A stretch of DNA of 64,000 nt, taken from the NCBI RefSeq assembly GCF_013449725.1, contig NZ_JACCFF010000005.1:124001-188000 (forward strand), written 5' to 3'. Position 1 is the stretch's first letter. Each line of letters starts with the position of its first letter. Source of the stretch: Mycobacteroides sp. LB1 (GTDB lineage: Bacteria > Actinomycetota > Actinomycetes > Mycobacteriales > Mycobacteriaceae). This document shows positions 51,801 through 61,043 of this stretch, in pieces. The position numbers and the translations under genes were made by a program. The notes beneath the pieces are model-generated. The model was not told the DNA's origin. It worked only from the letters and a program-made list of their open reading frames with translations, and did not search any database.

Positions 51801-52844
51801 GTGAGCGACCAACTGAGCCAGTTCCTGGCCGAATGCCGCGAGCACACCGCGCATATCGGCCAGAACTATGAGCATGCGATCACCGCCCTCGACCGGTTTG
51901 TGCTGCGGGGCGGCAAGAGGCTGCGCCCCGCATTCGCCTATTGGGGCTGGCGGGCGGTCACCAAAGACCCTGACCCGTGGAACCCCGAGGTGCTGCGCGT
52001 GTGCGCCGCGCTCGAATTGCTGCACACCTGCGCACTCATCCACGATGACGTCATCGACAGCTCGGCCACCCGGCGCGGCGAACCGACCATCCACGTCGAG
52101 TTCGCGGCCCTGCACCGCCAGAACGGCTGGTCCGGCTCCCCCGAACAGTTCGGGATATCTGCCGCGATCCTCCTCGGCGACCTGGCACTCACCTGGGCCG
52201 ACGACATGGTGGTCGGGGCGCGGCTCTCTCCGGAGACACATACCCGGGCGCGGGGTGTGTGGTCGATCCTGCGCAGCGAGGTGCTCGGCGGTCAGTATCT
52301 GGACATCCTGTCTGAATCCTCCGGCGACGAGTCCGTCGAAACCGCCTTGCGGGTGATCCGATTCAAGACCGCCGGCTACACGGTGCAGCGACCGCTGCAG
52401 CTGGGTGTCGCGATGGCGGCCGAGAACCCGGAGATCTCACAGCTTCTCGGCGATGTCGGGCTTGATATCGGCGTCGCCTTCCAGCTTCGCGACGACGTGC
52501 TCGGGGTTTTCGGTGACCCGAAGGTCACCGGGAAACCCGCCGGGGACGACCTGCGTTCCGGGAAACGCACCGTGCTGTTGGCCGAGGCTCTACGGCTCGC
52601 GCGCATCAGCGACAGTGCCGCCGAGGATATGTTGCACTCCTGGATCGGTACACCGCTCACCGATCAGCAGGTCGCCGAAATGTGTTCACTCATAGTCGAT
52701 TTGGGCGCTCTCGCGGCGGTGGAATCCCGTATCGAAGAGCACACCAACCGTGCATTGGATCAATTGGCAAGCGCCGAGATCGCCGACGATGCGCGCACCG
52801 CGCTGTCGGAGCTTGTCCGATTGGTGTCCAACCGGAGCGCATGA
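51801..52844 (+). CDS. idsA2: Polyprenyl synthetase IdsA2
   Basis: This 347-residue trans-isoprenyl diphosphate synthase carries the first Asp-rich motif in IHDDVIDSSATRRG and the second in FQLRDDVLGVFGDP, with GGKRLRPAFAYWG near the N-terminus. It makes short- or medium-chain isoprenyl diphosphates; chain length is unknown. The GTG at 51801 is the start here, but the ribosome site is poor. A CTG at 51753, in frame and preceded by AAGGA, would add MSVNVAAANARHLTDA to the front. The next gene, mptA, starts 4 bp after the stop. Confidence 0.88.
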   Translation: MSDQLSQFLAECREHTAHIGQNYEHAITALDRFVLRGGKRLRPAFAYWGWRAVTKDPDPWNPEVLRVCAALELLHTCALIHDDVIDSSATRRGEPTIHVEFAALHRQNGWSGSPEQFGISAAILLGDLALTWADDMVVGARLSPETHTRARGVWSILRSEVLGGQYLDILSESSGDESVETALRVIRFKTAGYTVQRPLQLGVAMAAENPEISQLLGDVGLDIGVAFQLRDDVLGVFGDPKVTGKPAGDDLRSGKRTVLLAEALRLARISDSAAEDMLHSWIGTPLTDQQVAEMCSLIVDLGALAAVESRIEEHTNRALDQLASAEIADDARTALSELVRLVSNRSA

Positions 52845-52848
52845 TCAC

Positions 52849-54438
52849 GTGAGTACATCTTCAGGGGCCCAACAGGCCCCCCGGCCTCCGACACCCGCAC
52901 CGCGGACCGGACGAGCGGCCGCCTTCCTACGGACACCCGCCGGCCGCGCCGCTATCACCGGATTCGGCGGCGCCATCCTCATTGCCATCGGCGGATTGGG
53001 CGCGGGTAGCACCAGGCAGCACGACCCGCTACTGGAATCCGTCGGACTGTCCTGGCTGCGTTTCGGCCACGGGTTGGTGGTGTCCTCGATCAGCATGTGG
53101 CTCGGGGTCGCACTCATGCTGCTGGCATGGCTCGGACTCGGCCGACACGTCATCGCGGGCAAGGTGACCAAAGAGTCCATCCTGGTTGTCATTCCGTGCT
53201 GGCTGTTGCCACTGCTCGCCTCGGTTCCGGTGTTCAGCCGGGATGCCTACTCCTATCTCGCACAGGGCGCACTGCTACGCGACGGATTCGACCCGTATCT
53301 GGTTGGCCCGGTGGAGAACCCGAACGCCTTGTTGGAGAACGTCAGTCCCATCTGGTCCACCACCACGGCGCCCTACGGACCGTTGTTCATCCTCATCGCA
53401 CGGTTCGTCACCCAGATCGTCGGTGACGACGTGGTGGCGGGAACCATGCTGCTGCGCCTGTGCATGCTGCCCGGGCTGGCACTACTGGTGTGGGCCACCC
53501 CCCGAGTCGCCCAATGCCTTTCCACCAATGCCAGCAAGGCGTTGTGGATCTGCGTCCTCAACCCGCTGGTGATCATCCACCTCATGGGCGGCGTGCACAA
53601 CGAGATGCTGATGGTCGGTCTCATGATGGCGGGCATCGCCCTCGCCCTTGAGCGGCACCATGTTTGGGGCATCTCGGTAGTGGCCCTAGCAGTTGCGGTC
53701 AAGGCCACAGCCGGGCTGGCACTGCCATTCCTGGTGTGGATCTGGATGCGTCGACTCGTTGAGAATGCCTCCGCACCGCACCGGGGTTCTCCGCAGCAGG
53801 GACCGCAGCGACAACGGAGCCCGCTGGTCGCATTTGCCATGGCGTCGGCAGCCTCGGTCACAATCGTCGTCGCGGTCTTCGCAGTGTTGTCCTGGATCGC
53901 CGGAGTGGGCCTGGGATGGCTGACCGCACTGGCCGGTTCGGTGAAGATCATCAATTGGCTGACCGTGCCGACTGCCGTCGCCAACATCATCAACGTCTTC
54001 GCCGGTCTTTTCGTCACCGTCAACTTCGACGCCGTCCTGGAGATCACCCGCATCATCGGCGTCATGGTTCTCGCGCTCAGCCTGCCGGTGGTGTGGTGGC
54101 GGCACCGGCATAACGACCGCGATGCGATGTTCGGGATCCTGTGGGCGATGGTGATCGTGGTGCTCATGGCACCGGCGGCGCTCCCCTGGTACTACACATG
54201 GCCATTGGCCATCGCGGCACCGCTGACCCAATCGCGGACTGCCATCGCCGCCATCGCCGGGTTCTCGACCTGGATCATGGTGATCTTCAAACCCGATGGC
54301 TCCCACGGCATGTACGTGTGGATCCATGTGCTGATCGCGGCCACCTGCGCCGCCATCGCGTGGCGGATGATCAATTCCGCACCTGAACCGCGAGACCCCG
54401 AGCCGGCCGAGGCCGGCACCCAGGCAGCGGCCGGCTAG
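52849..54438 (+). CDS. mptA: MptA, alpha-1,6-mannosyltransferase (GT-C)
   Basis: This 529-residue integral glycosyltransferase elongates the alpha-1,6-mannan backbone of lipomannan using polyprenyl-phosphomannose. About 13 membrane segments are visible. The GT-C catalytic region near the first extracellular loop includes FSRDAYSYLAQGALL, with the Asp of RDAYS as the catalytic candidate. GTG at 52849 has a GGAG ahead and is 4 bp after idsA2, so both are probably one operon. The tail is Ala/Pro-rich. The stop overlaps the Rv2175c-like gene. Confidence 0.85.
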   Translation: MSTSSGAQQAPRPPTPAPRTGRAAAFLRTPAGRAAITGFGGAILIAIGGLGAGSTRQHDPLLESVGLSWLRFGHGLVVSSISMWLGVALMLLAWLGLGRHVIAGKVTKESILVVIPCWLLPLLASVPVFSRDAYSYLAQGALLRDGFDPYLVGPVENPNALLENVSPIWSTTTAPYGPLFILIARFVTQIVGDDVVAGTMLLRLCMLPGLALLVWATPRVAQCLSTNASKALWICVLNPLVIIHLMGGVHNEMLMVGLMMAGIALALERHHVWGISVVALAVAVKATAGLALPFLVWIWMRRLVENASAPHRGSPQQGPQRQRSPLVAFAMASAASVTIVVAVFAVLSWIAGVGLGWLTALAGSVKIINWLTVPTAVANIINVFAGLFVTVNFDAVLEITRIIGVMVLALSLPVVWWRHRHNDRDAMFGILWAMVIVVLMAPAALPWYYTWPLAIAAPLTQSRTAIAAIAGFSTWIMVIFKPDGSHGMYVWIHVLIAATCAAIAWRMINSAPEPRDPEPAEAGTQAAAG

Positions 54439-54839
54439 TACCCCATTGCTTGCGCCCGGCGCAGCACTTCCCGGGCCTGATGGCCGTGCAGGGCATCGAC
54501 CGGGCGGGCCGCTTCGATTCGTTCGGTAGTGCCGTCCCGGGTCACCGTGAGCGACTCGTCGCCGGTGAACAACCACTGCAGGATCTCGGGCTCGCGGAAG
54601 CCGCCGTCTCGCAGCACCGAGAGCAACCCGGACAGGTGTTTGACCACGGGACCGTCGGAGCTGAAAAAGATGACGGGAACCATGATTTCGCGATCGCGTT
54701 TGACCGCGATCAGCTCGCCATCGCGTAAGGACTGCTGAATCTTGTTGACCGGGACCCGCAGGCGCGCCGCCGCCTGTTTGAGGGTGAACATCGGCTCATC
54801 GGCGTCCAGCGTGTCGGCAACGAAGGGAATTGCGCTCAT
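54435..54839 (-). CDS. DNA-binding protein, Rv2175c-like (PknL substrate)
   Basis: This 134-residue protein has an N-terminal winged-helix-like region with FTLKQAAARLRVPVNKIQQSLRDGELIAVK, resembling excisionase/MerR-type HTH. The C-terminal domain includes FREPEILQWLFTGDESL. In M. tuberculosis Rv2175c is a substrate of the adjacent kinase PknL, which phosphorylates an N-terminal Thr and weakens DNA binding. Here the Thr lies in TLDADEPMFT. Its DNA targets are unknown. It is convergent with mptA, the stops overlapping by four bases. Confidence 0.8.
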   Translation of the reverse strand: MSAIPFVADTLDADEPMFTLKQAAARLRVPVNKIQQSLRDGELIAVKRDREIMVPVIFFSSDGPVVKHLSGLLSVLRDGGFREPEILQWLFTGDESLTVTRDGTTERIEAARPVDALHGHQAREVLRRAQAMGY

Positions 54840-54956
54840 AACGAAAGACGCTAGTCGTCCCGCACCCCACCATCGGTCAAAAGTGGCCTCCGCGTGTGGT
54901 GACGCGCGTAACCTCGCACTTGATTATCGCTATATCCACACGGCGAGAGGCGAGAC

Positions 54957-55394
54957 TTGAGTTCAGGCGACCCGACATCGATCACGTTCAGCGAGTTCTA
55001 CCCGTACCCGATCGAGACGGTCTGGGATGTCCTCGTCTCGCTCGAACTGACGGCCTCACAGGTGAACGAAGTCAGCGATACCCCGGTTGAGGTCGGACAG
55101 ACACGCGTCATCGTCACCCATCCGCAACCCACGGTCGGATTCGATGGCGTGGTTCGCACCACCTACACCAGCGTGGTACCTAACGAGCACATCGAACAAG
55201 TGGTGACCGCCCCCGGAATCGAAGTGACGTCCCGCTGGAATCTGCTCCCGGAGCCCGGCGGCACACGGCTCCGAGTCACCTATAGCCGGTTCGACCCCAC
55301 CATTCCCTTGCACCGTCAATGGCGAACCATGCTGTTTTCGGGGGCAGGGCCCATCCTCACCTCCCTTCGCGAAATGCTCGACAAGCGACATTGA
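54957..55394 (+). CDS. SRPBCC-family protein
   Basis: This 145-residue SRPBCC domain protein reads FSEFYPYPIETVWDVLVSLELTA near the start, then VVRTTYTSVVPNEHIEQVV and GTRLRVTYSRFDP, which fit a ligand-binding polyketide-cyclase-like fold. The TTG start at 54957 has GAGGCGAGA ahead. It lies divergent from the Rv2175c-like gene and 39 bp upstream of pknL, so it may be on the pknL transcript. Function unknown. Confidence 0.7.
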   Translation: MSSGDPTSITFSEFYPYPIETVWDVLVSLELTASQVNEVSDTPVEVGQTRVIVTHPQPTVGFDGVVRTTYTSVVPNEHIEQVVTAPGIEVTSRWNLLPEPGGTRLRVTYSRFDPTIPLHRQWRTMLFSGAGPILTSLREMLDKRH

Positions 55395-55433
55395 CGAAGG
55401 GGCATACCCGCATCACTCGATACCATCGATGCG

Positions 55434-56744
55434 ATGACATCGCCCAAGTCCCCGACCGGCCGCGTCGATCCCATGATCGGTGCGGTGCTCGATAGTCGCT
55501 ACCGCATCGAGGCTCCGATCGCGACGGGCGGCATGTCGACCGTGTATCGCGGGCTGGACACCCGGCTGGACCGCCCGGTCGCCGTGAAGGTGATGGACAG
55601 CCGCTACGCCTCCGACACCGGGTTTCTCGCACGTTTCCGGCTCGAAGCCCGTGCCGTGGCACGGCTGCGTCACCCCGGGCTGGTTGCCGTCTTCGATCAG
55701 GGCTTAGACGGTAAGCACCCGTTCCTGGTGATGGAGCTGATCGTCGGGGGCACCCTGCGGGAGCTGCTACGCGAACGCGGCCCCATGCCCCCGCATGCAG
55801 TGGCCGCGGTTTTCCAACCGCTGCTGGGTGGTTTGGCGGTCGCGCACCGGGCCGGGCTGGTGCACCGCGATGTCAAACCGGAGAACGTCTTGATCTCCGA
55901 TGACGGCGAGGTCAAAATCGCCGATTTCGGGCTTGTCCGCGCCATCGCCGAAGCCGGCATAACCTCCACCAGCGTGATCTTGGGCACCGCGGCGTATCTG
56001 TCCCCCGAGCAGGTACGCACCGGGTCGGCCGGCCCACGAAGCGATGTCTACTCGGCGGGCATTCTGATGTACGAATTGCTCACCGGTTCAACGCCATTCA
56101 CTGCCGATACGCCACTGGCACTGGCGTATCAGCGCATCGATCGCGATGTGCCGGCACCCAGCGAGGCGATCGACGGCGTCCCAGAGGAATTCGACGAGCT
56201 GGTGCTGCGTGCCACCTCCCGGGACCCTGATGCCCGCTACGCGGATGCCGCACAGATGGGCGCCGAGCTGGAGGCCATCGGTGCCGAATTGCAGTTGCCG
56301 CCCTTCCGGGTGCCCGCCCCCAAGGACTCCAAACAGCATGTCGCCGAACAGCTGTACCGCAGTCATCTCATCGATTTGGGCGGCACCGACGCCGCCCCGG
56401 CCCGCGACCTCGATGCCGCCGATACCGCCTCGGCCGCGGCCGCCTTGGGTGTCTCTCCACGCCCCCAGTCCCCCGCAAGCGGGAGGTACTCGCAGCCCCG
56501 AGTGCCCAACCCGACTCGGATGATGGACCCCGTCTCCGCCTACAGTCCCGAATACGGTCGGGAATTCGATGGCGAATCCGACGATTCGGCGTTCTTCTCC
56601 GATATCGACGACTCGGATTACCGGTACGAACGTCAGCAGAGCCGCCGTGCGATCTTCATGTGGCTGGTGATCGTCCTCATCATCACCGGCTCGGTGGCGG
56701 CTGGATGCTGGTCGCTGGGCGCCAACATCACCAACCTGCTCTAG
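55434..56744 (+). CDS. pknL: Ser/Thr protein kinase PknL
   Basis: This 436-residue kinase has a Hanks-type catalytic domain at residues 20-285: GGMSTVYRG (Gly loop), Lys52 in VAVKVM, catalytic Asp146 in HRDVKPEN and DFGLVRA. A juxtamembrane linker rich in Ser and Pro is followed by one membrane helix at about 406-428 (MWLVIVLIITGSVAAGCWSLG). There is no extracellular sensor domain, as in PknL of M. tuberculosis. The linker is longer here (399 residues total there). A hairpin lies 10 bp after the stop. Confidence 0.93.
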   Translation: MTSPKSPTGRVDPMIGAVLDSRYRIEAPIATGGMSTVYRGLDTRLDRPVAVKVMDSRYASDTGFLARFRLEARAVARLRHPGLVAVFDQGLDGKHPFLVMELIVGGTLRELLRERGPMPPHAVAAVFQPLLGGLAVAHRAGLVHRDVKPENVLISDDGEVKIADFGLVRAIAEAGITSTSVILGTAAYLSPEQVRTGSAGPRSDVYSAGILMYELLTGSTPFTADTPLALAYQRIDRDVPAPSEAIDGVPEEFDELVLRATSRDPDARYADAAQMGAELEAIGAELQLPPFRVPAPKDSKQHVAEQLYRSHLIDLGGTDAAPARDLDAADTASAAAALGVSPRPQSPASGRYSQPRVPNPTRMMDPVSAYSPEYGREFDGESDDSAFFSDIDDSDYRYERQQSRRAIFMWLVIVLIITGSVAAGCWSLGANITNLL

Positions 56745-56753
56745 ATTTCCCTC

Positions 56754-56810
56754 CGAGCGCGCAGTTATGCACCCAGTTTCTTGCGCAATGCGTGCATAGT
56801 TGCGCGCTCG
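56754..56810. terminator. Hairpin between pknL and aroG
   Basis: Arms 56754-56772 and 56792-56810 (CGAGCGCGCAGTTATGCAC and its near-complement) pair over 19 bases with two G-U-type pairs and a 19-base loop. It lies 10 bp from the pknL stop and 12 bp from the aroG stop (convergent), so it is probably a bidirectional terminator. No U-tract. Confidence 0.65.
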
Positions 56811-56822
56811 AGCAGGAAGTGA

Positions 56823-58211
56823 CTAGTCCCTGAGCATCTCCGCGACGAGGAACGCCAACTCCAACGACTGCTGGGTGTTCAGCCGCGGATCGCATGCCGT
56901 CTCGTAGCGACCAGCCAGGTCGTCATCCGAAATATCCTGTGCCCCACCGAGACATTCGGTGACGTTCTCACCGGTGATCTCGACGTGGATACCACCGGGA
57001 TGGGTACCGAGCGCGTTGTGTACCTCGAAGTAGCCCTGCACCTCGTCGACAATCCGGTCGAAATGCCGTGTCTTGTAACCACTGGGCGACTCGTGCGTGT
57101 TGCCGTGCATCGGATCGCACTGCCACACCACCTGATGGCCGGTCGCCTGCACCTTCTCGATAATCGGCGGCAGCAGATCCCGCACCTTCGAGTTCCCCAT
57201 CCGGGAAACGAACGTCAAGCGACCCGGCTTGTTGTGCGGGTCAAGACGTTCCACGTATTCAACGGCCTGATCAGGCGTGGTAGACGGGCCGATTTTCATC
57301 CCGATCGGGTTGGCGATGATCTCGGCGAACGCCACATGCGCATGATCGAGCTGCCGGGTGCGGTCGCCGATCCACAGGTAGTGGGCCGACAGGTCATACA
57401 GCGCACTCTCGCCGTTCTCGTCTTCACCCAGACGCAGCATGGCACGCTCATAGTCGAGCACCAGGGCCTCGTGGCTGGCGTAGATCTCGGCGGTATCCAG
57501 GTTCGAATCCGCCACACCGCAGGCGCTCATGAACTTCAGTCCGCGGTCGATCTCGGAGGCCAGCGCCTCGTACCGGGCACCCGCAGGCGAGGTGCGGACG
57601 AATTCGCGGTTCCAGTCGTGCACCAGGGCCAGCGAGGCCATCCCTGAGCCCGTCACCGCACGCATCAGGTTCATGGCGGCGCTGGCATTGGCGTAGGCGC
57701 GCACCAGGCGCGACGCGTCGTGCTCGCGCAGCGCGGCATCGGGGGCAAAACCGTTCACCATGTCGCCGCGGTAGGACCTCAATCCGAGCGCGTCGGTGTC
57801 AGAGCTGCGCGGCTTGGCGTACTGGCCGGCGATACGGGCCAGTTTCACCACCGGCATGCTGGCCCCGTACGTCAGCACCACTGCCATCTGCAGCAGCGCC
57901 CTGATATTGGCCCGGATATGCGGCTCGGTGTTATCGACGAAGGTCTCGGCGCAGTCGCCGCCCTGCAGCAGGAATGCCTCACCGCGCGCCACCTGGGCGA
58001 GCTGGCGCTGCAAGCGCTGGATCTCGGCGGGGACGGTAATCGGGGGCACGCTCTCCAGCACGGTCCGCATCGCCGCAGCCTGATCCGCTGGCCAGCTCGG
58101 CTGCTGAGCAGCAGGTTTGGCAAGCGCGGCATCGAGGCGCGCACGCATCTCGGCCGGGAGCGGCGGGAGCTCCGGCAATTGGTCGATGGGGACGTCGACT
58201 GTCCAGTTCAC
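56823..58211 (-). CDS. aroG: AroG, class II DAHP synthase
   Basis: This 462-residue enzyme condenses phosphoenolpyruvate with erythrose-4-phosphate, the first step of the shikimate pathway. Class II landmarks are LLQGGDCAETF (with metal-binding Cys), GQYAKPRSSD, RSYRGDMVNGFAPD, RLGEDENG, KIGPSTTPDQAVEYVE, WQCDPMHGNTHES and HVEITGENVTECLGG. The length equals that of M. tuberculosis AroG. In mycobacteria this enzyme joins chorismate mutase for allosteric control. The start is at 58211 with the rest of the frame intact. Confidence 0.96.
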   Translation of the reverse strand: MNWTVDVPIDQLPELPPLPAEMRARLDAALAKPAAQQPSWPADQAAAMRTVLESVPPITVPAEIQRLQRQLAQVARGEAFLLQGGDCAETFVDNTEPHIRANIRALLQMAVVLTYGASMPVVKLARIAGQYAKPRSSDTDALGLRSYRGDMVNGFAPDAALREHDASRLVRAYANASAAMNLMRAVTGSGMASLALVHDWNREFVRTSPAGARYEALASEIDRGLKFMSACGVADSNLDTAEIYASHEALVLDYERAMLRLGEDENGESALYDLSAHYLWIGDRTRQLDHAHVAFAEIIANPIGMKIGPSTTPDQAVEYVERLDPHNKPGRLTFVSRMGNSKVRDLLPPIIEKVQATGHQVVWQCDPMHGNTHESPSGYKTRHFDRIVDEVQGYFEVHNALGTHPGGIHVEITGENVTECLGGAQDISDDDLAGRYETACDPRLNTQQSLELAFLVAEMLRD

Positions 58212-58266
58212 GAAACCATCTTAACCGTGCCTTATAGCGGATTTTCTCGCCCGAATTGTGTACCGA

Positions 58267-58767
58267 TCAGGCTTCGGGGGTCATTGCCCGGTAGCGAACC
58301 AGGTTGTACCGGGCATCGACCAGCGCATCATGGGAATCGGCGGGCCGTTTCGGCATATCGGGGCGCCCCCGGTCCTGCCACAGCTGTTTGAGCTCCAGGG
58401 TGACGCGCGGTACCGGCTGCGGCAGGTCTGTCATGGCTCCCCACAGCTGGCACAGCGCCACATGGTCATAGGCGCCGACCCAGGCCCACAGCTCGACCGG
58501 GTCGCGCTGTAGGTCTGAGGCGTTGCGGCCCAGCCCCAAAAAATCGGCGAGCTCATCGCGGATCTGCCCCCGGGAGCGCCATAGCGGCGAAGATAGCGGC
58601 GGAAGTTTGGGCAGCACGTGCTGTCTTACCCATGGGCCTGCCCGCTGCGGATCGAAGGCGGTGGACACCGCGTAGTACTCACGCCCGTCCTCGCAGACCA
58701 TGCCGATGGAGATCAGGTCGATGGTGCGGCCGTCGTCGATGAACTCGGTATCGTAGAAATAGCGCAC
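58267..58767 (-). CDS. RNase AS, DEDDh-type 3'-5' exoribonuclease (Rv2179c-like)
   Basis: This 166-residue DEDDh exonuclease has MRYFYDTEFIDDG (first Asp and Glu), the second Asp in WAWVGAYDHVALCQL, and SHDALVDARYNLVRY with the last catalytic His and Asp. Rv2179c degrades polyadenylate 3' ends of RNA. All acidic residues look intact. It lies 9 bp after the mannosyltransferase gene on the same strand, and a 55-bp gap follows to aroG. Confidence 0.85.
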   Translation of the reverse strand: MRYFYDTEFIDDGRTIDLISIGMVCEDGREYYAVSTAFDPQRAGPWVRQHVLPKLPPLSSPLWRSRGQIRDELADFLGLGRNASDLQRDPVELWAWVGAYDHVALCQLWGAMTDLPQPVPRVTLELKQLWQDRGRPDMPKRPADSHDALVDARYNLVRYRAMTPEA

Positions 58768-58776
58768 GTACGCCGC

Positions 58777-60075
58777 CTAGTTATGCGCCGGAGAAGCCGG
58801 CGCCAGCTCGTCTGCCTGTAACGAATCATCTTCATGCACAACGTTATTCGCTTCCACCGAGCCTCGCCGCAACCAAACCCAGCTGGCAACGAGTACCGCG
58901 AGGTGAACGAACACGTAGAGGCTCGGGATCAGATCGTTCAGGATGCCCCCGGGCCGCAACGTCAGTGCCCCGGAGTCCGGTGTCTTTCCGCTCAAACTCG
59001 TGAACCAGGCCGCGAACACCACACAGAACGCCCACATAGTGATCGCGGATGCCCGTTTACCCAGTACGTAGCCCCGGTAACCCAGGTGGACGACCAACGG
59101 CACGAACCACACCCAGTGATGACTCCAGCTGAACGGCGAGGCCGCCGCCGATGCCATACCCACGATGGAGATCGCCAGCAATAGCTGGCCGCGCCGGTAC
59201 GCCATGACCGCGACCACCAGGCTCGCCACCATCACCAGTGCCGACAGCGCAGTGGCCAGCCCGGCCGACAGATCCAATCTGAGGAACAGTCCGCTGACGC
59301 TGGTGCTCGCGGTGGGGTCGCGGGTGATGCGGCTGATCTTCTCGAAGGCGCGTTGCACCCAGTAGTAGTGCGACGCCGAGGGCAAGAATATGAATCCCAG
59401 GCCGATCGTGGCGATCAGTGTGACGGTGGCGACGATGGCCGCGCGAATCCGTCCCACGACGAACAGAAAGACGATGAAGATCATCGGGGTCAGCTTGATA
59501 CCGGCAACGATGCCGATGCCGATCCCGGCCAGTTTCCACCGCTTGGAAGCGAGGATGTCCGTCACCACCACGGCCAGGATGAGCAGATTGATCTGACCCA
59601 GCTGAATGGAGAGCCGCACCGGCTCCAGCCACGAAACCAGCCCGACCAGCAGAGCCAACAACCCCCATAGTCCGGCCTTGACGGACACCGACAGCCAGGT
59701 CAACATGCGCCACACCGAGTAGACCAGCAGCGCCGGGAACACTATGAGCGACAGGACCTGTGCGGTGAAGTCGGTGATGAAAGCCAAGGGGGTGAACACC
59801 AGTGCGGCGAACGGTGTGTAGGTGAACAGCAAATCGTCGATCTCACCATTGCGCCCGATCGAATACAGATCCAGACCGTCCAGCACGCGCGTGCCACCGA
59901 ATCGATAGACCAAGACGTCGATTTGCAGCGCATACGTGGGCCAGTGAATGAACACGAACGCGTGCAGCAACAGCGCAACCGCGAGGACAAGCGGCCCACC
60001 CCAGGTGATCCATCCCGCGACTCGACGAGTGGAGTCGCCGTCCGCGTCGGTGGTTTCGGTTATTGAATTCGGCAC
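58777..60075 (-). CDS. GT87 alpha-1,2-mannosyltransferase (Rv2181-like)
   Basis: This 432-residue polytopic glycosyltransferase of the GT-C type has at least nine membrane helices and, near the N-terminus, LQIDVLVYRFGGTRVLDGLDLYS, which carries the catalytic Asp of GT87 enzymes. In M. tuberculosis Rv2181 adds alpha-1,2-mannose branches to lipomannan and lipoarabinomannan. The same role is likely because MptA and PknL are nearby. The GTG at 60075 starts the frame. The short acidic C-terminus ends ELAPASPAHN. Confidence 0.85.
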   Translation of the reverse strand: MPNSITETTDADGDSTRRVAGWITWGGPLVLAVALLLHAFVFIHWPTYALQIDVLVYRFGGTRVLDGLDLYSIGRNGEIDDLLFTYTPFAALVFTPLAFITDFTAQVLSLIVFPALLVYSVWRMLTWLSVSVKAGLWGLLALLVGLVSWLEPVRLSIQLGQINLLILAVVVTDILASKRWKLAGIGIGIVAGIKLTPMIFIVFLFVVGRIRAAIVATVTLIATIGLGFIFLPSASHYYWVQRAFEKISRITRDPTASTSVSGLFLRLDLSAGLATALSALVMVASLVVAVMAYRRGQLLLAISIVGMASAAASPFSWSHHWVWFVPLVVHLGYRGYVLGKRASAITMWAFCVVFAAWFTSLSGKTPDSGALTLRPGGILNDLIPSLYVFVHLAVLVASWVWLRRGSVEANNVVHEDDSLQADELAPASPAHN

Positions 60076-60199
60076 GGCCCTCGCATCTCTCAGTTATCCC
60101 GCCGGTGGGCTCAAGACTAGCGGTACCGGCACGCATGGCTGACCCACGCCCCACGGCGAGGTGCTACCAAAGATGCAGCAAAGATGCAGGGGAATCGGA

Positions 60200-60931
60200 T
60201 TAACCGGCGGCGCTCTCCGGGATGCGGTCGGGCTGCTGGGCGACCTCGCCGTTTTCCTTGGGCTTGTCCTTGAGCGAGGCAGCGTAGATGTCGACGTACT
60301 CCTGACCGGAAAGCTGCATCAGCTCGTACATCACCTCGTCGATGACCGCGCGTTCGATGAAGCGGTTACCGCCCATCCCGTCGAAGCGCGCGAAGTCCAG
60401 CGGCTTGCCGAATTTCACGGTCACCTTGGCGAAGTGCCAGCGGGCCGTTCCCGGCGGGTTCATCGCGGTAGTGCCGACCATGGCGACAGGGATGACCGGC
60501 GCACGGGTCGCCAGGGCCATGCGCGCCAGGCCCGTCTTGCCCTTGTAGAGCCGCCCGTCCGGGGAACGGGTGCCCTCTGGATAGATCCCCAGCAGCTTGC
60601 CCTCACCGAGCAGCCGCTTGGCGGTGCTCAGCGCATTCTCGGCAGCGTCGGCGCTGGTCCGGTCGATCGGCACCTGCCCGGCCCCGCTGAAGAACACCTT
60701 CTTGAGCCAGCCCTTGAACCCCGGCTCGGTGAAGTACTCGCTCTTGGCCAGGAAGGTCACCCGGCGGCGCAACACCAGGCACAAATAGAAGCTGTCCACC
60801 ACAGCGAGGTGGTTGCCTGCCAGGATTACCGGCCCGGATGACGGGATGTTCTCCAGACCTTCGACTTTCGGCCGGCCCATCAGCTGCAGGATCGGCCCCA
60901 TGAAGACGAACTTCAGCAGCCAATAGAACAT
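60200..60931 (-). CDS. 1-acyl-glycerol-3-phosphate acyltransferase family (PlsC-like, Rv2182c)
   Basis: This 243-residue acyltransferase has the HX4D motif in GNHLAVVDSFYL, GQVPIDRTSADAA, LGIYPEGTRSPDGRLYKGKTGLA (with the EGTR motif) and VIPVAMVGT. It probably adds the second acyl chain in phospholipid synthesis. An N-terminal hydrophobic stretch (MFYWLLKFVFMGPILQLMG) suggests membrane contact. ATG at 60931 is preceded by GGGAGAGG; the longer frame is not used. It faces the PhyH gene. Confidence 0.88.
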   Translation of the reverse strand: MFYWLLKFVFMGPILQLMGRPKVEGLENIPSSGPVILAGNHLAVVDSFYLCLVLRRRVTFLAKSEYFTEPGFKGWLKKVFFSGAGQVPIDRTSADAAENALSTAKRLLGEGKLLGIYPEGTRSPDGRLYKGKTGLARMALATRAPVIPVAMVGTTAMNPPGTARWHFAKVTVKFGKPLDFARFDGMGGNRFIERAVIDEVMYELMQLSGQEYVDIYAASLKDKPKENGEVAQQPDRIPESAAG

Positions 60932-61043
60932 CGCGCATCCTCTCCCGATCCCCATGAGCAGCATGGGGCTGGCGCCGAGCTTACCCTCGGCGACGGCGAA
61001 ACTCCGTGGACTGTCTAAGGTCCCGAGCACTACCGTGCCGGGC

